From NCBI GenBank assembly GCA_023213395.1, contig CM041465.1:246519741-246583740 (forward strand): a stretch of DNA of 64,000 bases, in the 5' to 3' direction. Position numbers and translations under genes: made by a program. Origin of the DNA: Cycas panzhihuaensis (taxonomy: Eukaryota > Cycadophyta). The notes beneath the pieces are model-generated. The model was given only the letters and a program-made list of their open reading frames with translations, did no database searches and was not told where the DNA came from. The first letter of the stretch is position 1; every line of letters starts with the position of its first letter. Shown in pieces: positions 62,316-64,000 of this stretch.

Positions 62316-64000
62316 TTTGAAAGTAATTTAATCAATAAAAAAATGATATTTGAACGCAAACTTAAAAAACTTTTCACTTATGCAAGACTTGAAATAAACT
62401 TTTGAGCATAAAAAGATACCAATTTCTCAAATGAGTAATGTAAATCTTCAATGTAAAAGAAACTTTTTGTATAAGAACAACTTTCCTTGAGGAAAAATAT
62501 ATATTGCCTTATAAATAATTTCTGGTTCAAAACAATATAAAATGCTTGTAGAAAGATCAAGCAGAAACATGAGTAAACAAGGAAATATGAACTAGAATTT
62601 TCTTTACAAATTTTTGAAAGAAGACAAGCTTGTTAGGATGTATATATATACTTAACTTTAACATATTGAAAACTATATTGAATGAGGTCAGAATAGCTTA
62701 AAATTTTATCAATATGTAGATTGCTGAGATGTGAATCCAATAAAATAGACGGTTTTGAAAATGGATACCAATAAATCACGTTTTGAATGAGGCAAAGGAA
62801 TGGACCTCCTTATGGAGCCTAACAGGAGCAGGGTAGGCAAAAATTACATAAAAATACTAATTAATCCTTAGAAAAGTTGAACAAATGATCAAATATTATT
62901 GATGAAGTAATTAATATTCTGCCAATTGAAAATTTTGAAAGAATATATTAAACAGGTGTAAAAAAAAAAAGATTTAGGCCAATAAAATACCTCAACTTTA
63001 GCTGATTTGAAATATAAGAAAAATGTGTCAAAATATATGGAAAAATATATCACAATGAAGAGAAATGAGTCAGCTTCCCAACGGTTTGAAATGAAATCTG
63101 ATAAAAATTGTAAAAGTTATAGTGAAAAATGTAACAAGTGTCTTTATGGAGAATGTTCAAGAAATAGGCAAAAAACAACTAAATTTCTTATTTCAGTGAT
63201 TAAAATATTAGTGAGAATGAACTAAAAAAATTAAAGTAAAAAATGGGTATTAAAGTCTATATGAAGTAGATCACTATAGAAAAAATTCGGACACAAAACA
63301 GTTTACCAAAAATAAATGACAGCCAATTCTAAAACCGATTTTATTAAAAATATAAAAAACGCTGAAATTTCGAAAGTCCAATGTTAAAAAGGTCGAAACA
63401 AGGTCAAATGGGCACCAAATTGGTCTTATGACCAGTTGAAATCAATCTACGAAAAATTTCTGATCTATTGGCGCAGGTTTCGTCTGAAACTGATGAGCCA
63501 AATAGAAGTTATGGCCTCAAAAGCGCCAATAACCCTATGGAAAAAATAAAATTTTTAAAAAATAAAGTTTAAAATTGAAAAAACTTCTTTAAAAAGCGGG
63601 TCTGAAGATGAACTGAGCTGGGATTGAACCTAAGACCACCAGGATAATGAAAACCTCTGATGCCAGGAGGGTGAACTCGCTCGTCAGGTTTAAAAACAGA
63701 ACTTAAAACCTTTAAACCGAATTTTAAAAAGACATATAATAAATAATCAGATTTTAAATATAGGGTTTAATGAACCAACAACTATAATAATAAATACAAG
63801 ATTTTATGAACCGAATATAATAGTCAGGCAAAACTGAATACTCGGAAAGTATATAAAAAATGCAACGCATATAATGATACAATGCGTAAACGCCAATGGG
63901 ATAATACCACAAGGTATAATATATAAACTCACAAAGCGGTAATAATGACTGAATATAAAGATGAAATGGGCAGTTACAATGGACTGCACGCCAATGAAAT
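62316..64000 (-). other. TR-GAG B leader
   Basis: Non-coding apart from short frames. 63400-63520 (minus) matches 35690-35820 of copy A. 63605-63690 (minus) contains TTAGGTTCAATCCC, a good Pol III B box, preceded by GTTTTCATTATCC, suggesting an embedded tRNA-derived segment. Frames at 62378-62560 and 63007-63225 have no support. Confidence 0.6.
63605..63690 (-). repeat. tRNA-like segment with B box
   Basis: Minus sense ends with GGTCTTAGGTTCAATCCCAG, close to a tRNA T-arm (GGTTCAANCCC), and carries a CAT triplet in a possible anticodon-loop position. No convincing acceptor-stem pairing or A box, so not called as a tRNA gene. Confidence 0.35.

Larger units (their letters stand above)
61213..64000 (-). 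mobile_element. TR-GAG B: second gag-only element, truncated by window end
   Basis: Minus-strand copy of the TR-GAG family: 3' LTR 61213-61619, polypurine tract (AAGGGGAGAA in minus sense, about 61620-61630), gag ORF 61704-62315, and leader from 62316 to the window end. The 5' LTR should lie outside; by comparison with copy A it is expected about 1.2-1.5 kb beyond. Inserted six bases into the older LARD 3' LTR, so ATTAA (61208-61212) is the predicted TSD. Confidence 0.9.

Overview
The window looks like plant nuclear DNA, AT-rich and probably from a large, repeat-laden genome. I see no intact host gene. Nearly everything recognisable is LTR retrotransposon sequence in several stages of decay: Ty1/copia elements, Ty3/gypsy elements, and two kinds of non-autonomous LTR element. 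Typical plant features are copia/gypsy polyproteins, primer-binding sites (PBS) matching the initiator tRNA-Met complement (TGGTATCAGAGC), TG...CA LTRs and 5-bp target-site duplications (TSDs). Reading frames are broken mostly by C-to-T and G-to-A changes (CAG to TAG, CAA to TAA), as expected of long-methylated DNA. I cannot name the species.

Layout. 1-1761: minus-strand gypsy gag/RT remnant. 1762-6560: minus-strand copia-1 with one LTR. 6560-12960: AT-rich DNA with a tRNA-like (SINE-like) patch near 9.6-9.8 kb. 12.97-18.8 kb: two opposed gypsy fragments meeting at a 377-bp inverted repeat (16063-16439). 18.8-19.5 kb: unidentified exon-like sequence. 19549-25736: copia-2 with both LTRs. 26.3-54.1 kb: one minus-strand gypsy element of about 7 kb of its own sequence, opened out to 28 kb by three insertions: copia-3 (27116-31404), a gag-only element here called TR-GAG A (33556-38099), and copia-5 (38836-50939), which itself contains minus-strand copia-6 (44614-49824). 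55745-61212: an ORF-poor large retrotransposon derivative (LARD) with 388-bp LTRs, interrupted by a younger copy of the same family (56556-59561). 61213 to the end: TR-GAG B, minus strand, inserted 6 bp into the 3' LTR of the older LARD and cut by the window edge.

The insertions are dated relative to each other by nesting and mostly supported by TSDs (GAGAG, AGATT, TATAC perfect; TTGTC/TTGCC and GAGAT/CAGAT with one change). The order is gypsy host first, then copia-3, TR-GAG A and copia-5, then copia-6 into copia-5. At the right end it is old LARD, then young LARD and TR-GAG B.

The most interesting system is the TR-GAG family. Its two copies share related LTRs, a long leader and one conserved gag-like ORF whose second half is a novel acidic tail. 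It has no zinc knuckle, protease, integrase or reverse transcriptase, so it presumably depends on enzymes supplied by autonomous elements.
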